Shown: positions 1 to 13,496, counted from the first letter of the stretch. The stretch is 64,000 bases of DNA from Eucalyptus grandis (GCF_016545825.1 NC_052616.1:36446192-36510191), one strand, 5' to 3'. The notes: generated by a model not told the origin, from the letters alone. Translations and numbers: made by a program.

Positions 1-44
1 GAAATCCCTAACTCATGTTAATTCACAGGAAAACCTTGTGATTC

Positions 45-470
45 ATCATACATGCATGGCTTTGGGACTTTGCAAACAAATCATAAGAGTGGCAAACACG
101 GAATGGGATTCTGATCATACCAAAAGATAAGCGGAAAAGGGAAGGAATCAGAAAGCTTTAAACATGATGAACGGATGGCCGAGTGTGTGAATCGTATCCC
201 GCTTGCGTGCATCGGATTCTTATCATACCAAAACTTGAAAGGATGGCTTCTTGTTCCTCAACAACCTTTTTGACTGTCTAAGCCTTTTCTTCTACTCACG
301 ATTTCCACTTAGAATGTCTTTTTCGTTCTCCACCCGCTTACTTTCTGATCTGATTGGTTCCTATTGTCTGATTTTGATTTTCCATTACTTTCCACCTCTC
401 ACTCAAATCTCCCTTTTCAGATTCCCGGCCAACGAAAGCCATCCCCAACGAAAGGGTTTTCCTTAATCGA
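45..470 (+). repeat. Orphan duplicate of the TNL gene 5' leader
   Basis: This stretch matches the sequence just upstream of the TNL gene (2840-3165). Shared blocks include CATGCATGGCTTTGGGACTT, then GAGTGGCAAACACGGAAT, a GCGGATGGCC-like block before GTGTGTGAA, and a CT-rich end with CCAACGAAAGCCATCCC against CCACCGAAAGCCATCCC. The copy carries an extra segment around 205-250. Similarity stops near 470 and no TIR-coding exon follows, so the copy has only promoter/leader sequence. The 71-codon open frame at 251-466 lies in this leader and is not taken as a gene. Confidence 0.75.
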
Positions 471-2839
471 TAACCAAATAGATTCTACATCAAATAATCG
501 AGCGAAGGAACTTGCGTCAATATAACAATCCGAATATATGCGGTCTTCAGAGAAAATAACTCCTTGCATTCACACCTATTAGATATCTTGATCCCTAAGT
601 AAACACCATCATTTTCTGAAATTCTGACACTATTCGATGTTGACCCCACCCCACCGAAAAAAAAAAGTGATGCATCTCTGTCTTCTAGTATAAGAATAAG
701 TGATCGCTGATTTTTTTTCCCAAGATTGTGAGAATCAATCATCATAGCTAGCCCACAAGATCATCTTTACAATCTAGGGATTAGGAACACAACTAAACAT
801 CTGATCCGCTTGCACTATTATGATCATCCCCCTTATTTCAAAATTTTATTTAATGAATTTCGTTCATTAAGGATGATTGGATCAAAAATTTATCAAGGAT
901 TTGGTCTAGTGGATCGATATTACACAAGCGGTATTAATTCCATAGAGACAGCTCGAACACATTAAAAAGCATCGGCATGGTTATCTACTACAAAAATTAT
1001 TGAGTGAACTTAGGGTATACACTAAATTGAATTTAAACCATTAACAACTTTGGACTCTAAACGAATCTCTTCAACTTTTACAGTTTCAATTTAGTTTACC
1101 ATATATATTTTCAATTTAATAATTTCTTACTTATTAGACGTAGATAATTGCCCCAAGTGGGACTTTCGGTTGTGGAAAGCACCTCGTATTTGGAGTGAAG
1201 AAGATTGAAGGCGAATAATTGCAGGAGGGAAATGCACGCGATAACAGATAAATATGTCAGACTAGCAAAAAATTACCTTTGGATTTGGGAACCACCACTT
1301 TTTCCTTTTCAAATTTTTAACCCACGTTCATAATAATAAAATCACCTTTAGAATTGGTCATTACACTTAAAATTGTACTGGTAATTGATGCTGGGATAAT
1401 TGCACACATAACAAACAATAGAATTTTAAAAGAATGCAAGTTTATTCTAAGTTATTACTCAAAAGGATAAGGACAATCCACATGGTCGTCTAATGATCGT
1501 TCACATCTTTTGTGGCTATCTCAGAGCGTGACTCCTATAACTAATGAAGCTAGAAACTTTTTCCTCCCATTTTGATAAAGTTTCATAGGCTTGACTTAAA
1601 AGTCATCACTTTTTCTTTTTTTTGGTGCTAAAGAGAAAAGAAGCTAAAATGAACTTAGTGCATAAGCTACGTTTGGACTTGAACCGTTGAATATAGGAGA
1701 CTCCAGCTTTCAGTACTAGAATCACTTCTTAAGAACTGCCCAAGCTTAGCAACTATCGTGCCGATGATCCAACACATTTTGTCAATGGCATATTTTACCA
1801 AAATATAAGTCAAGCGGCACTATTAATGAAAGGTCATAAATTATTTGTTCATAATAGTTTTCCTTAGAGGAAAGTCAAAAGTTCATAGCGCTTGATGTTG
1901 AATAATTAGTTTTGTGGTTAATGACATGATGCTTTGGAAGCATCTTAACATTTTCTCGCAAAAAACAAACTAAACAATTGTGGATGAGCTATTGCTGGCT
2001 CATTTATTTGAAAAACTGGTTGACATTGCGTATTCATTTATAAAAGTATCAATATGTGTCACTTCATGTCTTTGATTTTTCATCTTCTTACCCATTTCAT
2101 TTCTATGATTGAGAATGGAGAATTTAAATATAAATGGGACGAAAAATCATAAATTGCCAACAATGTTGATCCACATAATTCAGCATAAGGCATTATGTAT
2201 AATTAACCACTTAATATTATCATATTCCATATAAGTCCATAGTACGTTTCTTATTTAGAATTTCAATCTTCAAAAGATATTAGTTATGTGACAAAGCAAA
2301 TATAAACTTTTTATACACCACATATAGAGACAACTCTAATGAGATTTTTAATTTAAACCAATACAATTTTTTTTTGTCATGTGGTATATTTTTAATATGA
2401 ACGAAGCCTTTAATTTGACAATGCTTGTACATCAACTTGATTCCTTGATCATGTGTAATATGTGAATACATACTGCTTCCTTGCTTAAGTTTGCAAATCC
2501 CTCACAAACACTAATATATGAAAGACAAATCTCGCAACAAATAGTACAGATACAAGGAAGATGTTGAAATGATTTTTGAGAAATTCAATATGATGGTAAA
2601 TTTTCTACATCATAACAAGAATTTGGTGTGATTTTAAGTTTCAATAGGTAATTTCTATGTTTTGATTTTTTTGATATATATCTAGATAATTGTGAATGAT
2701 GCAACAACAAAATGTTTGTTATTAAAAGGTTTAACATATAGCGAATTTCAAGTCAAAATAAAGTGAGAAATGAATTGTGGAATCTAGAAACGAGTATGGG
2801 AATTTCAAACTTGTGCTATTTCACACAAACACCTTAGTA
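471..2839. other. AT-rich intergenic DNA without a recognisable gene
   Basis: I see no coding pattern here. Short open frames at 485-745 and 2280-2471 on the minus strand are A/T-rich and match nothing I know. A degenerate inverted repeat lies around 806-930: CCGCTTG near 808 pairs with CAAGCGG near 925, and an inner hairpin TTAATGAA/TTCATTAA sits near 850-870. This could be the remains of a small foldback transposon, but the arms are too decayed to define ends or a target duplication. Confidence 0.5.
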
Positions 2840-3278
2840 TTCACACATGCATGGCTTTGGGACTTTGCAAATAAATCGCAAGAGTGGCAAACACGGAATT
2901 TGATTCTGATCAAATGAAAACATGAACGGAAAGAGGAAGAAATCAGCAGGCTTTACCGTGATGAGCGGATGGCCAAGTGTGTGAACTCCTATTCCTCCTC
3001 AAGGTCACCCAATCCTACACCTTTTGATTCTCCAGCTTTTTCTTCCACTCACGACGTTCGAATCTTGTTTGATTCTAGTTTTCCATCACTTTCCAACTCA
3101 CACTCAAATCTCTCTTTTTTGGAATTCCCCACCCACCGAAAGCCATCCCGCGCTCGAACCTCATGATCAAGGATAAGAATAAATCAATAAGAAGAACAAG
3201 TAGTGAACGGCCTACCTGAAAGCACAATTTCAAACCTTCAGCTAATACTCATTGTTGTTTGTTAAAATCCGTCATCTG
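2840..3278 (+). promoter_or_regulatory. 5' leader and promoter-proximal region of the TNL gene
   Basis: The region directly precedes the TNL start codon and is duplicated at 45-470, so its left limit is set by the edge of similarity. The 2969-3166 part is open in one frame and rich in Ser/Pro codons. It ends in a stop before the TIR exon and has no link to the TIR frame, so I read it as untranslated leader. I did not find an unambiguous TATA box, and the transcription start is not defined. Confidence 0.45.
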
Positions 3279-6200
3279 ATGGCTTCTTCGCTGAAATACA
3301 AAAGTATTTATGACGTCTTCTTGAGTTTCAGAGGCTCAGATGTGCGTAAAAGCTTCCTTAGCCATCTCTACCAAGCTTTAGATCAGAATGGAATATACAC
3401 TTTCCAAGATAGCGAGGAACTGAGAAAGGGAGACCAAATATCGGCAACGCTTATGAAGGCCATTGAAGAATCGTGCATCGCAATCATTATTTTTTCCGAG
3501 GACTATGCTTCCTCATGGTGGTGCTTGGAAGAGATGGCAAAGATTATGGAGTGCAAGGAGCAAAAGGAGCTCACTGTTCTACCAGTGTTTTACAAAGTAG
3601 ACCCAAGAGAAGTGAGAGAGGGGAGAGAGAGCTATAGGAAAGCTCTGGATAAGCATGAAGATAAGTTCAGAAAGGATCTGGAGAAAGTGAAGAAATGGAA
3701 AAAAGCTCTTTTTGATGCTGGTAACTTGTCTGGGTGGCATTTGAATGATGAGTAAGTTCAAAGTAGCTCAATTTTTGTGTAAGAAGCTGATCTTTGCAAG
3801 TAAGTATAAAGACTGTTTGCATTAAAATAAAATAAAGAAAACACACACAGATAACTGTAGTATAAAATGTTAAAACCTGATCTACCAATGGACAAATTGT
3901 TAAGTGGCGTTATTGCACTTAAACCCATTTCTTTTAATGAAGTAAGAACGTTCACAGCAACGGATAATTAGTGTGTACAAGCCATGTAAGGCAATAACAT
4001 TGTGCTTTAGGTATTTAATAGTTTTCGGATCAAAATCTTAACCAGCGTTTAAAATCCTAAATAGCTCTTTTTGATGAAGTGTATAAATATATTACATATA
4101 ACAGTCAAAAGGAAAAGTAAGTAAATCATCGTATATAAATCAACAGAGCATGAATCACTTGGCTGACCAAAAGTTGAACCCTAGAATGGTTGTTTCAATT
4201 GGTTTTCTAATTCGACTCAGTGAAATAAAATTTTGGTTTTGGCTGTGATTATTTGAAGATGTAACGTTGTATTTTTTTTCATTGTTAGCTTATGATTGCT
4301 CGTTATTTGCTTATTCAAATTGCTCAATAGATGCTCCAACCTCTTTTTCCATTTTTGACAGAGATGAGTCAAAGCTTATACTGCAAATTGTGAAGGAGAT
4401 TTCCACTCACCTTAACCTAACACCGTTGTATGTTACTAAGCATCTGGTTGGGATAGAGTCTCCAGTTGTTAAGTTGAAAGAGATGTTAAACCTTGCGTCT
4501 GATAATGATGTTGTCATTGTGGGGTTATGGGGACAAGGAGGGATAGGGAAAACAACGTTAGCAAAAGTTCTTTACAATTCTATGTTTAGACAATTTGACG
4601 GTTCATGTTTTCTTGAAAATGTTCGAGAAGCTTCGAAAGATTCCAAGGATTTAGTTCCATTGCAAAATAAATTACTATCCGATATTTTATCACTGCAAAA
4701 TGGATTGGCAGTGACCAATGTTAATAGAGGTATCAATATCATACAACATAGACTTCGTCACAAAAAAGTTCTCATTGTCCTTGATGATGTGGATGACTTG
4801 CACCAGTTACATGCTTTAGCAGGAGAAGGCAAATGTTTTGGTAATGGAAGTAGGATCATTGTTACTACAAGAGATAAACATTTGCTAACTTGTTATGGAA
4901 TTGATCAAGATCATGTGTATGAAGTTAAACCACTGAGTTACCATGAAGCTCGTGAGCTGCTTAGCAATCACGCTTTTTTGACACTCCAAAAATTAGAAAT
5001 CAAGACAAATTTGGTGGATAGTGTTCTAAATCATGCTGGAGGGCTTCCTTTAGCACTTGAAGTTCTCGGTTCCTGCTTATGTGGTAAAAGAGAAGATGTA
5101 TGGGAAAGTACACTAGAGAAAGTTTCTAGGATTCCCAACAAAACCATTAATGATGTTCTCAAAATAAGTTACGATGGACTAGAGGAAAATGAGCAAGAGA
5201 TTTTTCTCGACATTGCCTGCTTTTTTGAGAGCAATAATAGTGAGTACATAAAGAAAGTCCTTGATAGTTGTGATGTTCAGACAACTGTAGGATTTGATAT
5301 ACTCATCGAGAGGTCCTTGATAAGCATTGACTATGGAAGACTAAATATGCATGACTTGATTCAATCGATGGGTATGGATATTGTGAGACAAGAATGTCGC
5401 GATGATCCCAAAAGTCGCAGCAGACTATGGCGGTATGATGATGTTGCCGATGTTTTGTCAAGTGATGTGGTAAGACTTGCGAACATGACCAAAATATTGC
5501 TCCTTATTTTTTACACTAATTATTGAAAATGCATAAGCTGAAATAGTCTTGTATATCCAGGGAGATTGTGCTATAAAAGCCATTGTATTGGAGCCACCTC
5601 AGCTGAAAGAGCTAAGTATCCATCCTAATGCTTTTCCAAAAATGAGAAAGTTGAGATTGCTCATCCTACGCAATGTTCATATTTCTTTTCATGGCCCTAT
5701 ATGTCTTCCTAATGGGCTAAGATGGATGGAATTTGCTGGAAGTGGTACTTGGATTCCAAAATTTCCTTTTGGTCAAAAGAAATTAGTAAATATTGATATG
5801 AGTGAAGGCAGTATCACAGAAATCGTAAAACACTTTAAGGTGAGCATTTATCTACATAGATTGTTTTATTATGCTACTTCATTTGGATGGACATATGCAT
5901 GTTAGATGTACTATTATTCGTACGGAAATGGTGTTTCTCTATTTTCTTTCAGAATGACGTTAACTACTTGTGTTGGAAATAACGTGCAGCAAATTGGCAT
6001 TTGAAAAACTGAGGGAAACAACTTTACTAGATATATCCATTGTAAACATTTTGCTGATAAAATACACAATACAAAGAAATTTCATTATAATATGCAGAAA
6101 GAGCAGATTCAAATTTTAAATATATTGAAATATGTGAGAGATAAAATAAAATAACCAATTTCATGTAGTTGTCCATGGGTATTATATTTGTAAAATACAA

Positions 6201-6297
6201 TTGAGGCTCACGGATGGAAGGAACAAAAAAGTGGTTGAAATCCCTCACAATTAGAAGTTTTTTATTACGTTATGTACGAGGACAAATATATACATAT

Positions 6298-6346
<49 letters not shown>

Positions 6347-9300
6347 GAATCTCATATACTTTCTAAATCTAATATCTCTAGGTGTGTGTAGATGAATCTC
6401 AAATACTTTCTAAACCTAATATCTCTAACCATTGATGTAGTCTTATTTCAAAATCAAATCTACCTAGGGAAGAAATTCAAAATGCAAATATGCTACTATA
6501 AGCTATTTCTATGTCACTAGTTTACATATGAACAATTATATATATATAAAAAAAAATTGTCTAATGATCAGATAAAAGGAAAAAAAAAAAACATGATGAA
6601 CCAACCCGTTATCACATATACAAAAGAAAATACACCCAAGGAATAGCTGGCTGAATGGTCAAGCATTTGATTTAGATATGGTTGGTTGGATATCGTAATC
6701 ACAATATGTCGCATTCAAAATAACCTTAGAGGCCACGTAGTCTCCAAGTTATGGAGGCTTATTCAATGTATGTCGTAAAGGGCGGGATTTGTCTTGCACT
6801 GTGCTGTAAAAAAGGCATCATTAACTGCTCAAATCAGTTATGAAGGAGCAACATTTCTAAGTTCATGTAATTAAATATCTATTAGACATCTTGCTAGTAA
6901 TGCGTGTACAAATAATTTGATATAAGTGATCCCGTAGGGGCATGCCACCAGGAATTGTCACCAATTATAAGGTGATATAAATTATAACTAAATTATTCAA
7001 AAACTTTTGGCAATCCTTAATTCAATATTTGTTCTCCCCAATTATACGGTGATATAAATTATCTCCATCAACTATATAGTAATAGGAGGAGTCTTTGATC
7101 ATATTGGAGCAATTTAGAAATTTAAATTAACTAGCCCTTAATTTTTTTCCATGTTTGTTAACGCACAATTCTTTAATACGGAATGTAATTATCTGAAATA
7201 TATATAAAAAGAATGGTCATATTTAATGTATCGAAACATTATATGGTATGATTTTGTTATTTGCTAGAATTATCTTTTGTTTGATATATAGTATTTCTTT
7301 GTTTGTAAAACTGACATTTAATTTTCTAGTAATCACGATATATCTTTATTGGTCAAGTATGGAGTATCATGTTATATCTAACTGTTTTGATGATTGTCTA
7401 GAATAATTTATTTGAAATCTTTTAATATTGTGTATTATATATTATATAATTCTTCAAAATAATATCTAAAAATAAAATGGTAAGAGTTGTCTCTTATTCG
7501 CTAATGGGATCATAAAAACTAAATTGCTAGGTAGAACTCACTTGTGAGCGTGCCATATGACTTAATCTCGCATAAGCTTTACTATATATACATAAAAATT
7601 TGTATATACTGGTAAAGTTTCAAAGGGTTTAGTAATTTCTCAATACTCTATATATGATAACTTTGAATGAAAAGTTATTAATAGGTTAAGAAATTTGCTT
7701 AGCACCCTATATAGTAGGTTTCAAGTTGCCTAATCTAACGATGATCCTTGCCTCCTTTATCATGAAGAGAATTGTGGCCTAAGGATGAAAATCATTAAAA
7801 GTGGCAACGGCATTATACAAATGCCCTTCTTTCCCTTTCGGAATGTTTATGGTAGTTGGTTTTCTTGTTTTTGCAGGACTTCGAACATTTGACGTACATT
7901 AAATTGCGTGATTGTGAGTCGCTCGTGAGTACACCCAACATCTCATGTGTTCCAAATCTCAAAGAATTGAAACTCTGGAATTGCAAAAACTTGGTAGAAG
8001 CCCATGAGTCAATTGCATATCATGACAAGCTCCAAGTCTTGCATTTTAAATGGTGCCCTGAACTTCATGTTTTTCCAAATGTGCTCAAGTCAAAAAATCT
8101 TCGAGATCTCAACTTTTCTATGTGCTCAAAATTTGAAAGATATCCCCATATCCCACATGAACTTGAATGCCTAAAAAAACTTTCCATACTATATACTGCT
8201 ATTAAAGAACTTCCCACATCAATAGAAAATCTTGTCTCTTTAGAGGAAATGCTTTTAGATATTTGCAAATACTCGGTAAACATTCCATCTAACATTTACA
8301 AGTTACAAAGACTTCAATGCTTCAAATCTTCTTTTGGCCCAATCGAGTTTCCAAACCTCACAGATTCAGCTAATCCATGCATGAAGGTTGAACTTTCAAA
8401 TTTAAAAGTCTTAGACCTTCTCAATTGTAATCTGTCTGAAGTAGAGTTTCTTGAGGATCTTTCTTGTTTTCCCATGTTGGAAAACTTAATTCTATCGGGG
8501 AACAATATTACTAGCCTCCCTATATCCATCAGTAAGCGTGATCGTTTGTCCGAATTATTAATTAATTATTGCCATCAATTACAAGAGATTCCCAAGCTTC
8601 CGCCATTTTTAAAATTATTGCTCGCGAATGGGTGTGAATCTCTGCAAACAAATGGACATTTAACTTCAATTGACCAGTGGGTCCATCGAGGGTTGACCAT
8701 GGTTGACACCGCTTCAATTGCCAAGGTCGATTCTCTCTCTCGTGCGCACACATATCGGTGCGGATAATATGCGCAAAACAATATGTTCTTTTATATTGCA
8801 ATAGCTGAAAATGCAAAATCGGAGGTTTGAGAAAAACCAAACAAATATAAAGTGATCCTACACTAATATGCATGTAATGAAGGTGGCTAGCATAGTTTTT
8901 ATGGGAATGATTTTTATCACATGAGACTTCTATCTTAACACAAGTTGGGATCAATGGATCCATACTCGTTTACGGAGCTCTTTATTCACTAGGATTACTA
9001 ATTAAACTCAAATTGAATTCTTCTATGGTGCTTTCTAATGGTCTATTTTTGTAACAGAATTCTCCTTGCAGTATTTATCTCCCTAAAGGAGAGATGCCAA
9101 AGTGGTTTCAACCAGTTGAAGATAGTTCTGTATCTTTCATGGCTTCAAAGGACTTATATGACAAGTTTCTTGGATTGATTTTTTGTGCTGTACCTTACGA
9201 TAAAGGTGATTATTGCGAACTTAACTTTAGCGCATATTTTAATGGCAAAAAAGAGGGTACCTATCGCCCATTTTACTGCATATGGGATTCAAGTGGCATC

Positions 9301-9801
9301 TTGATAACCTATTTCGCACCATCTCACTTATGGAAAGCAGTCCATTTTGATCAAATTGATGGGAGTTATGCACAATTCAGCATTACATTAGAGGGCTTTA
9401 CATCAAATGGCTTTACATCACAGAAGGGCTTGGAAAAGTTGGGATTCCGAATAATATCCAAGCAACTAGATGACAATTTAAAGGCTACGATCCGAGACCA
9501 CAAGTTAATTGATCCAGCTTTCCTCTATGAGGTTGGCCATGACTCAACAGACCTAGAAGTCCAGAGTTCACATATACATGAGGACAATCCAACCGAAATA
9601 GGTCTATCAAGAAACTTGCAAGAGAGTTCACGTATGCTCGAAAGTAGACTGATCGAATTTGATCTAGATTGTCCACCGAGTTCTTACGTGCTTGGTGAAG
9701 CGTTTGACATTGGATTTCGTGAGTTTCCTTTTCCTGGATACTTTTTTCCTGGAGACCCGCGCAGCCGGAACAAAAAGTACAAGCTTTGGTTGGAAGAATG
9801 A
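3279..9801 (+). CDS. TIR-NBS-LRR (TNL) intracellular immune receptor with C-terminal post-LRR (C-JID-like) domain
   Basis: Proposed exons are 3279-3751, 4362-5469, 5561-5839, 7877-8725 and 9058-9801, all with GT/AG borders and compatible phases, giving about 1150 residues. The start is the ATG at 3279 (MASSLKYKS). The TIR domain covers about residues 9-130 (YDVFLSFRGSD; CLEEM supplies the conserved Glu). The NB-ARC has a P-loop GQGGIGKTT (about 215-223), kinase-2 LIVLDDVD (about 295), RNBS-B GSRIIVTTRD, GLPLALEVLGS (about 385) and MHDLI (about 487). Exon 3 starts the LRRs, exon 4 carries roughly eight more, and exon 5 encodes the post-LRR domain beginning near YLPKGEMPKWF. Plant TNLs sense effectors and signal through TIR NADase activity; this is family knowledge. 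The exon 4 donor and exon 5 acceptor (9058 or 9072) are the least certain. A consensus donor at 9832 hints at an intron in the 3' UTR. No frameshift or stop is seen. Confidence 0.9.
6299..6342. repeat. Compound (AT)n(GT)13 microsatellite in TNL intron 3
   Basis: An AT dinucleotide run at 6299-6316 passes straight into a perfect GT run at 6317-6342. It lies inside the 2 kb third intron of the TNL gene and would be a length-variable marker for the locus. Confidence 0.95.
6339..6428. repeat. Two-copy tandem duplication (unit about 45 bp) beside the microsatellite
   Basis: Two adjacent copies of a unit beginning GTGTAGATGAATCTCA and ending CTAATATCTCTA lie at about 6339-6381 and 6384-6427, with about three differences between them. 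The duplication abuts the GT run, which suggests slippage or unequal exchange anchored in the microsatellite. It lies in TNL intron 3. Confidence 0.85.
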
Positions 9802-12314
9802 TGGAAACTTGCCAATGAAGTAATTCGTACGGTGAGTGAACTGATCTTCATTACAATGCCTCATTTCTTCTCGTTCCTTCTCGTTTTCCTTTCTTCACGA
9901 AAAAAAAAAAACTTATAAATAAAATTCTGTAATCAGCCTTCTCTTTGATCTCTTTTACTTGTTTGTAGTTCTTCCTTTTGGCTAAATCCTCTTTTCTCTG
10001 CCCTAGCCGAACTTCGAGCTCCACCATCTTCCGTCGGACACTGGTGATCTCTAACAAATGCAAGATTGCCGCTTGGCAAGCGGAGGCGACCGACAGAAGA
10101 AGTCCCTAGCGAACCGACAGGCGACAGAGGCCAACGTGTGGAGGTGACGGACTACCGGTGACGTAGCTTCTTCGGGAGAACGATTCTCTCCTGAGGTTCC
10201 TGGCTTCGTGCGGCTTGCTATATAGATCAGGTAACGCCTGGCACATCCAGATTGTATCGAGTCGATGCAATACTTTAGCTGGATTTTGAATTCAATACTT
10301 AACCATATCTACTTGGAGCGTGAGAGTAACAGGAACATTGGACTGGTTAGGTGCTTATTTTCTTTAGTCCTGTGGCCTCTGGATATAAAAAAGAAAAAAT
10401 CACTAGAAACACGGAGTTTACATTATTAGTTCCTCGGTGGAATAGAGACAAAAGCACAATGAAGCTGATTGTGAATTCTGATTTTTGACGCCTTCGCAAC
10501 AATTTAGGGTTCCCTTTTTATCCTTATCTGCCATAGCTTTTATGAAGGAAAATGACCTCGAAGCTAAAACTCCTGTAAGCTTCTTGAAATTTTGAAAACC
10601 TAATAATGAAACATAAGCTTCTAAGGAACCAATGATAGGACATGCTGGAATGAGCAACATGTAATTTCTCAAATTATTTGCTGTTTTTGCTTTGGTGTTG
10701 TTAGAGCTATATCACTCAACAGTAGGTGGGATTTGCATCTGAGTTAAAGGTTAAGTATGCGGTGACGATCGTTGCTTGGAAGTTTGTGACCAGAAAATTA
10801 AACAGGACCTGCAAGATCTTGATCATATAGCTATGAGACATGCATTCATTCCATAAGTAGCTGCTTATTGATAATGAAATATATCTACTGCGGGCAACTT
10901 GATGCTGTTCTTTTTCTTGAATTGCCTGTATGCATTCATGCATTCATGAGATAATTTCTGACTCTTATCCTCATATTGTTTTCTCTAAACAACTTACAAG
11001 ACCTATTTGCTATTTTTATATAAGGCGAAACTTGCTTTGGATGGCCTTGAAGTTCCACCTAGGTAAGAAACTGGTTTTTGGTAAACATGTGCATTTTAGA
11101 TATGTTATGTTATTTGCTAATTAAAATGATTGGTATTTCAAACTTTCACTTCAAGGTAGCTCCCACTCTTGAAGTGAACTATTTGCAAGATAACTTTTGA
11201 ACTGTAGTTTTGTGATAAAGCACAAATCTAAAATGTGACATTATTGGTGCTGGTTCTAGCATACTAGTTTGTGATATGGCAAAAACAATTAGTGTTAATT
11301 ATTTTGTCTCAAAATGTTAAAACATTTTAGAAACAGCCCTTTTAAGTGTAGAGATCTATGTAAATGTTGTTAGCATCCCACAAAATGTCTTCAAATGATT
11401 CGATGCACTTCGACTGATGATGCATGTGCCTTTTACTGCTCTTCTAATCGCAGAATTTCATCAAGGGATCTGAGGAAGGAAGCGTGATGCATGTCCATAT
11501 CAGTTTTTGCCAGGATGTTCATGTGTCTATAGAGGGTTGCAGATGTAATCACCAGTGATTTCATGCTCTAACTCGATTATCAGATTGTTTAGATAATTTT
11601 ACAGCATAAACCTGTACATGCATCGGTTTTCTGGACTATGTCATGTGTGATCCCTAACGATGATCATGGATTTCCTGGGAAAGAATTGCATTGATTGGAT
11701 TTGAGCTTCCCAGTTATACCAATTATGTCTTAAATAGTTGAATCTATTTTATTTTATTTTTTGGTCGGTGAATCTATTGTATTGATGAGTCAATTAATGT
11801 CTTGATCGTTGTTGACTAAGAAAATCTCAGTGATTTGATAGGTCACGTGGAGACCATGTTAGTCACGTGTGGCTCCAGGAGTATATTAAAATCTTAATTA
11901 TTTGCTCAGTCCAGAGGCAATTGGTTGTTGCTTCTTACCTAAACGTGCTTTTCTTATTCTTCAGTTGGGAACAAGATGCCTCTTTTCTTCTGGTAATGAG
12001 AAGTCCAAATTTGAGTTTGTTTTTTAAAATCAATTCTAGTAAAAACTAGAAATACCTGAACATTTGTCGAAAATAAGATGGTAATTTTGGATCATAATAT
12101 GTTTATATATTCTTATAAATTTGGGCAAATATTAGAAGAATAGATAATCGACCATGTGACAATTTTGAAGTTGACCGGCAGTTATCCATCAAAAGGAAAT
12201 TTGTTGAAGATAACAAGACCTTGTATGAGTGCTTGTCTACCTTTAGGAGAAATGTGAAGAAACTGTTGGATGACATGTAAATATTGATACATCAATATAA
12301 ACTTTATTTGTTAT
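9802..12314. other. TNL 3' flank, possibly including spliced 3' UTR
   Basis: No protein-coding pattern was recognised. A good 5' splice site (ACG|GTGAGT at 9831/9832) lies 30 bp past the TNL stop, so the transcript may continue through a 3' UTR intron. The stretch around 11455-11560 follows a plausible acceptor (TCGCAG) and could be a UTR exon, but this cannot be shown from sequence alone. Open frames on the minus strand (9851-10063, 10418-10672, 10716-10943) look random. Confidence 0.4.
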
Positions 12315-12530
12315 GAGAAAATGAAAATTTTGAAAAATATTTTCCGAAATGTAATCACTTACATTACTTCAAATAATTAGTCGATAGAAAATATTTTCAT
12401 CATTAACAATAATTTATATCTAAAAATTATTGTCATTATTGTTGACGATGAAAATATTTTCCTTCATTTATTTTTGTAAGTAATACAAATAATCATTTTT
12501 AAGAAGATAATTCAAAATCATTCATTTTCC
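12315..12530. mobile_element. Foldback MITE (about 216 bp long inverted repeat)
   Basis: The segment folds on itself. GAAAATGAAAATTTTGAA at the left pairs with the reverse complement of the right end (TTCAAAATCATTCATTTTCC), and the inner arms GAAAATATTTTCATC/GATGAAAATATTTTC are perfect, followed by AACAATAATTT-type pairing and a small loop near 12428. There is no ORF. Ends are approximate, and I could not identify a clean target-site duplication, so the superfamily is not assigned. Confidence 0.65.
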
Positions 12531-13491
12531 GCAGAAAAAAAAAACAATTTTAATTTCCTTACATATGAGGCCCACCGTCAAATTAGCAACCCCTTAAATA
12601 ATTTTTAAAAATAAACCTTAATACATCTTGATTGTTAAATGGACAATCTGAACATGCCTTGTGTAAAGTGCTTTATTAAATTCAGACAAAAAATATTGCT
12701 TTATTAAATGTAATTTAGCTATTGTGGCTTTACTCATTAATTGATGTGCTTTATAAGTTAGCATCATTATTTAAGTGCAATTAAATAATATAGGAAAGTT
12801 AACAAAATATCAAACTTAAACTCTTTTCCTGTTTCTTTTTTTTTCTTTTTTTTTTGGCTCAATTTGTGGAAGAACTCGATGTCCATGTCAGATTACATGG
12901 AAACAATTTACAATTGTATTACCTTACCAAACTATAACAATGGCTGGTGTCAATATTCAATGATGCTATATTCATTAGTTGGGGAAGAACTCTATTAGGA
13001 AAATGCTCACTTTACCGAAGTATACTCACATATGTGATTTTCAATACAAAGTAGTCTCCAATGCATCGAACTTATGGAAACATACTCACACTATTGGAGC
13101 AAAGCAAACTAATTATACACGTGTAGACAACATGTCATATTATATTCGGTTTGAAGTACTTCAATGATGAATTTGTTTAATACATTTTACTGAGTCATTG
13201 ATAATGTGACATGTTAAATGTCATTTATGCTTGAAATATGATTATTTTATTTTATATTCACATAGACAAATACAGTATTCTTGTGATTTTTCATTGAATA
13301 GCACAACAATTAGTACCAAAGTCACTTACTAGATATGATTTTTCTGTAAAATCTTATAATTCAAGCATTGCTTCACAATGTCAATTCTTTGTAGTTTACA
13401 TAGTGATAACATTGTTCTGCAATTCTATTATAATAACATTGAACTCTTTTGATGTGTTTTAACGAATTTAACGAATTTAACGATAATCACA

Positions 13492-13496
<5 letters not shown>
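12531..13496. other. AT-rich intergenic DNA, nothing recognised
   Basis: Mostly A/T-rich sequence with a poly-T/pyrimidine stretch near 12835-12857. The 62-codon open frame at 12979-13167 has no recognisable domain. No RNA gene or element ends were seen. Confidence 0.4.

Noticed and set aside
2969..3166. 65-codon Ser/Pro-rich ORF before the TIR exon as an N-terminal extension or separate peptide
   Set aside because: It stops before the TIR start, is not joined by splice consensus sites, and its duplicate at 45-470 does not keep the frame.
8562..8963. 133-codon minus-strand ORF behind TNL exon 4
   Set aside because: Overlaps the TNL exon 4 and intron on the opposite strand and has no recognisable domain.
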